Source: Niabella yanshanensis (GTDB taxonomy: Bacteria; Bacteroidota; Bacteroidia; Chitinophagales; Chitinophagaceae). Taken from it: a stretch of 64,000 nucleotides of DNA. The translations under genes were made by a program, and so were the position numbers. The notes beneath the pieces were generated by a model that saw nothing but the letters and a program-made list of their open reading frames with translations, was not told the DNA's origin and searched no databases. This document shows positions 62,971-64,000 of this stretch, piece by piece (position 1 is the first letter of the stretch; every line of letters starts with the position of its first letter). Location: assembly GCF_034424215.1 (NCBI RefSeq), contig NZ_CP139960.1:4216001-4280000 (forward strand), in the 5' to 3' direction.

Positions 62971-63627
62971 TTAGATAACAATAATGTTATCTGAAAATTT
63001 CTGGCTTACAGATTTTGTTTCGCCGTTGATTTCGATGGTCATCATGCCGTCGAATGCCTCTCTGGCAATCACTTTGATCTTATTGTTGATGCCCAGGCCC
63101 AGGCTTACCACGTATTGGAGGAAGGAAGTTGAATTGTCTTTTACCGCAACCATTTTACAGGAACTGCCAGGCTCTGCTTTGGAAAGGGTTTTCTTGGATT
63201 GTTTCTGAAAGACCCCTTTTTCGTTGGGGATGGGATCGCCATGCGGATCATACTCGGGGTATTGAAGAAACTGGTCGAGCCTGTTGATCAGTTTTTTAGA
63301 GCGGATGTGCTCCAGCTCTTCTGCTACCTCATGCACTTCATCCCAGCTGAATTCCAGCTTTTCATATAAAAAGGTTTCCCATAACCGGTGCTTCCTGATC
63401 ACATCAACGGCCAGTTCACGGCCGGTTTTGGTTAGTTTAATTTTCCCGTATTTTTCATAGTTGACCAGCTTTTTGCCCTTCAGCTTCTTCAACATTTCGT
63501 TCACAGACGCGGGTTTAACGGACAGGGCTGCAGCCAGTTCATTAGTGCCCGCTTCCTCTGTGGTATTGTCCAGCCCGATCTTAAAAATCGTCTTTAAATA
63601 ATTTTCTTCTGTATATGAAAAGTCCAT
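62971..63627 (-). CDS. DtxR/MntR-family metal-dependent repressor
   Basis: A 218-residue regulator. Seen: an N-terminal winged helix (YTEENYLKTIFKI, ALSVKPASVNEMLKKLKGKKLV), the metal-binding and dimer domain with HRLWETFLYEKLEFSWDEVHEVAEELEHI, and a C-terminal FeoA/SH3-like domain (GLGINNKIKVIAREAFDGMM). It would bind DNA when loaded with Mn(II) or Fe(II). A perfect palindrome of the DtxR/MntR type lies about 55 bases upstream, between this gene and a divergent TonB-receptor-type gene, so control of both genes is likely. Which metal it senses is not clear. Confidence 0.94.
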   Translation of the reverse strand: MDFSYTEENYLKTIFKIGLDNTTEEAGTNELAAALSVKPASVNEMLKKLKGKKLVNYEKYGKIKLTKTGRELAVDVIRKHRLWETFLYEKLEFSWDEVHEVAEELEHIRSKKLINRLDQFLQYPEYDPHGDPIPNEKGVFQKQSKKTLSKAEPGSSCKMVAVKDNSTSFLQYVVSLGLGINNKIKVIAREAFDGMMTIEINGETKSVSQKFSDNIIVI

Positions 63628-63650
63628 TCTTCAATTTTTAGGTTCGATGC

Positions 63651-63658
63651 CAAAGGTA
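63651..63658 (-). promoter_or_regulatory. -7 promoter element TACCTTTG of the DtxR/MntR gene
   Basis: An exact TAnnTTTG match on the minus strand, 24 bases before the ATG. The metal-repressor palindrome begins 24 bases upstream of it, over the expected -33 region. Confidence 0.55.
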
Positions 63659-63678
63659 GAATAATATTTTAAAATAAA

Positions 63679-63710
63679 TTTGTTAGGCATGCCTAACTAT
63701 TATAGTTTTG
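63679..63710 (+). promoter_or_regulatory. Promoter of the TonB-receptor-type gene
   Basis: TTTG, 20-base spacer, TAGTTTTG: full match to the Bacteroidota promoter consensus. The repressor palindrome fills most of the spacer, so repressor binding should block polymerase directly. Confidence 0.75.
63682..63697. promoter_or_regulatory. DtxR/MntR-type operator palindrome
   Basis: GTTAGGCATGCCTAAC, a perfect 16-base palindrome containing TTAGGC and GCCTAA, the half-site form of DtxR/IdeR/MntR-type operators. It lies between the divergent repressor and receptor genes. Confidence 0.85.
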
Positions 63711-63726
63711 CATGGTAAACTTAATC

Positions 63727-64000
63727 ATGAGCATGAAAGATGGATTTGTTCTGATTGCACTACTTTGCTGCTGGCCCTCCCAGCTGATAGCACAATCGGC
63801 ATCAATAAAAGGAAAGGTGGTTAGCAATGGTAGCGCAGAGTCCTGGGTAAATGTATTCCTGGAGAATACCAACCTGGCAACGGCTACAGATAGTTTGGGC
63901 AATTTTAAATTGGACAGTATTCATCCCGGTCAATATAAACTGATTACAAGTCATCTCAGTTATGAGCCCTACATCAAAGAAGTTACAGTTGATGAAGGTC
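63727..64000 (+). CDS. TonB-dependent receptor-type outer-membrane protein, N-terminal part
   Basis: The start of a large gene cut by the window edge. Seen: a signal peptide (MSMKDGFVLIALLCC, ending QLIAQ), then a carboxypeptidase-regulatory-like beta domain (SIKGKVVSNGSAESWVNVFL, TATDSLGNFKLDSI, GQYKLITSHLSYEP) of the kind that precedes plug and barrel in Bacteroidota receptors. Other in-frame ATGs lie at 63712 and 63733; the first is too near the -7 element for a normal leader. With the DtxR/MntR operator in its promoter, it is probably a metal or siderophore receptor. The barrel itself is not in view. Confidence 0.8.
   Translation, partial: MSMKDGFVLIALLCCWPSQLIAQSASIKGKVVSNGSAESWVNVFLENTNLATATDSLGNFKLDSIHPGQYKLITSHLSYEPYIKEVTVDEG

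Noticed and set aside
1-64000. tRNA, rRNA or CRISPR array
   Set aside because: I saw no cloverleaf-like sequence, rRNA fragment or regularly spaced repeat array in the gaps between genes.

Overview
The window looks like chromosome of a Bacteroidota bacterium, most likely family Chitinophagaceae. Evidence is the SusC/SusD pair under a sigma/FecR cascade, a TamL/TamB pair, DUF4843 and PKD-like lipoproteins, the four-gene ligase-associated DNA repair cassette, and promoters of the Bacteroidota type (-33 TTTG, -7 TAnnTTTG). I saw no rRNA, tRNA or CRISPR array.

1-4.7 kb: a peptide-export (bacteriocin-type) locus on the minus strand. Two double-glycine precursor peptides are followed by an intrinsic terminator, a CPBP-family membrane protein, a 38-residue membrane peptide, an HlyD-type fusion protein and a C39-peptidase ABC transporter that runs off the left edge. 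A second CPBP paralogue, an orphan terminator and an XRE regulator lie alongside.

4.7-22.3 kb: mostly housekeeping genes: NlpC/P60 hydrolase, DNA polymerase III alpha (dnaE), a PhyH-type oxygenase, a one-cysteine thioredoxin-like protein, a DUF2459 protein, malate:quinone oxidoreductase, an ABC-F ATPase, an SDR lacking YxxxK, an M1 peptidase, a START-like protein, a rhomboid, a J-domain membrane protein and a DUF6600 protein with an Arg/Gln-rich repeat tail.

22.5-34.5 kb: mannonate dehydratase, then an ECF sigma factor, FecR anti-sigma factor, STN-containing SusC-like receptor, SusD-like lipoprotein, DUF4843 and PKD-like lipoproteins and a TlpA-type thioredoxin, closed by a strong terminator. 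This is a surface-signalling uptake locus.

34.6-49.5 kb, minus strand: a six-TM protein overlapping a B12-binding-type radical SAM gene, a perfect FNR-type palindrome just upstream of that gene, a Crp/Fnr regulator with a matching recognition helix, a TIGR00266 protein, a yihY/acetyltransferase/unknown/dicarboxylate-symporter run, and tamB-tamL.

49.7-53.1 kb: alpha/beta hydrolase, a run of small proteins (including a 52-residue lipoprotein), and a FAD oxidoreductase. 53.2-60.0 kb: the ligase-associated repair cassette (MBL exonuclease, ATP-dependent ligase, DEAD/DEAH helicase, PdeM phosphoesterase) split by a frameshifted REP-associated transposase with REP-like palindromes on both sides.

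60-64 kb: a 55-residue Lys-rich protein, M48 protease, a conserved small protein, a SerB-SerA-ACT fusion without the NAD-binding domain, and a DtxR/MntR regulator. The regulator is divergent from a TonB-receptor-type gene that runs off the right edge, and a perfect 16-bp palindrome fills the spacer of the receptor promoter.
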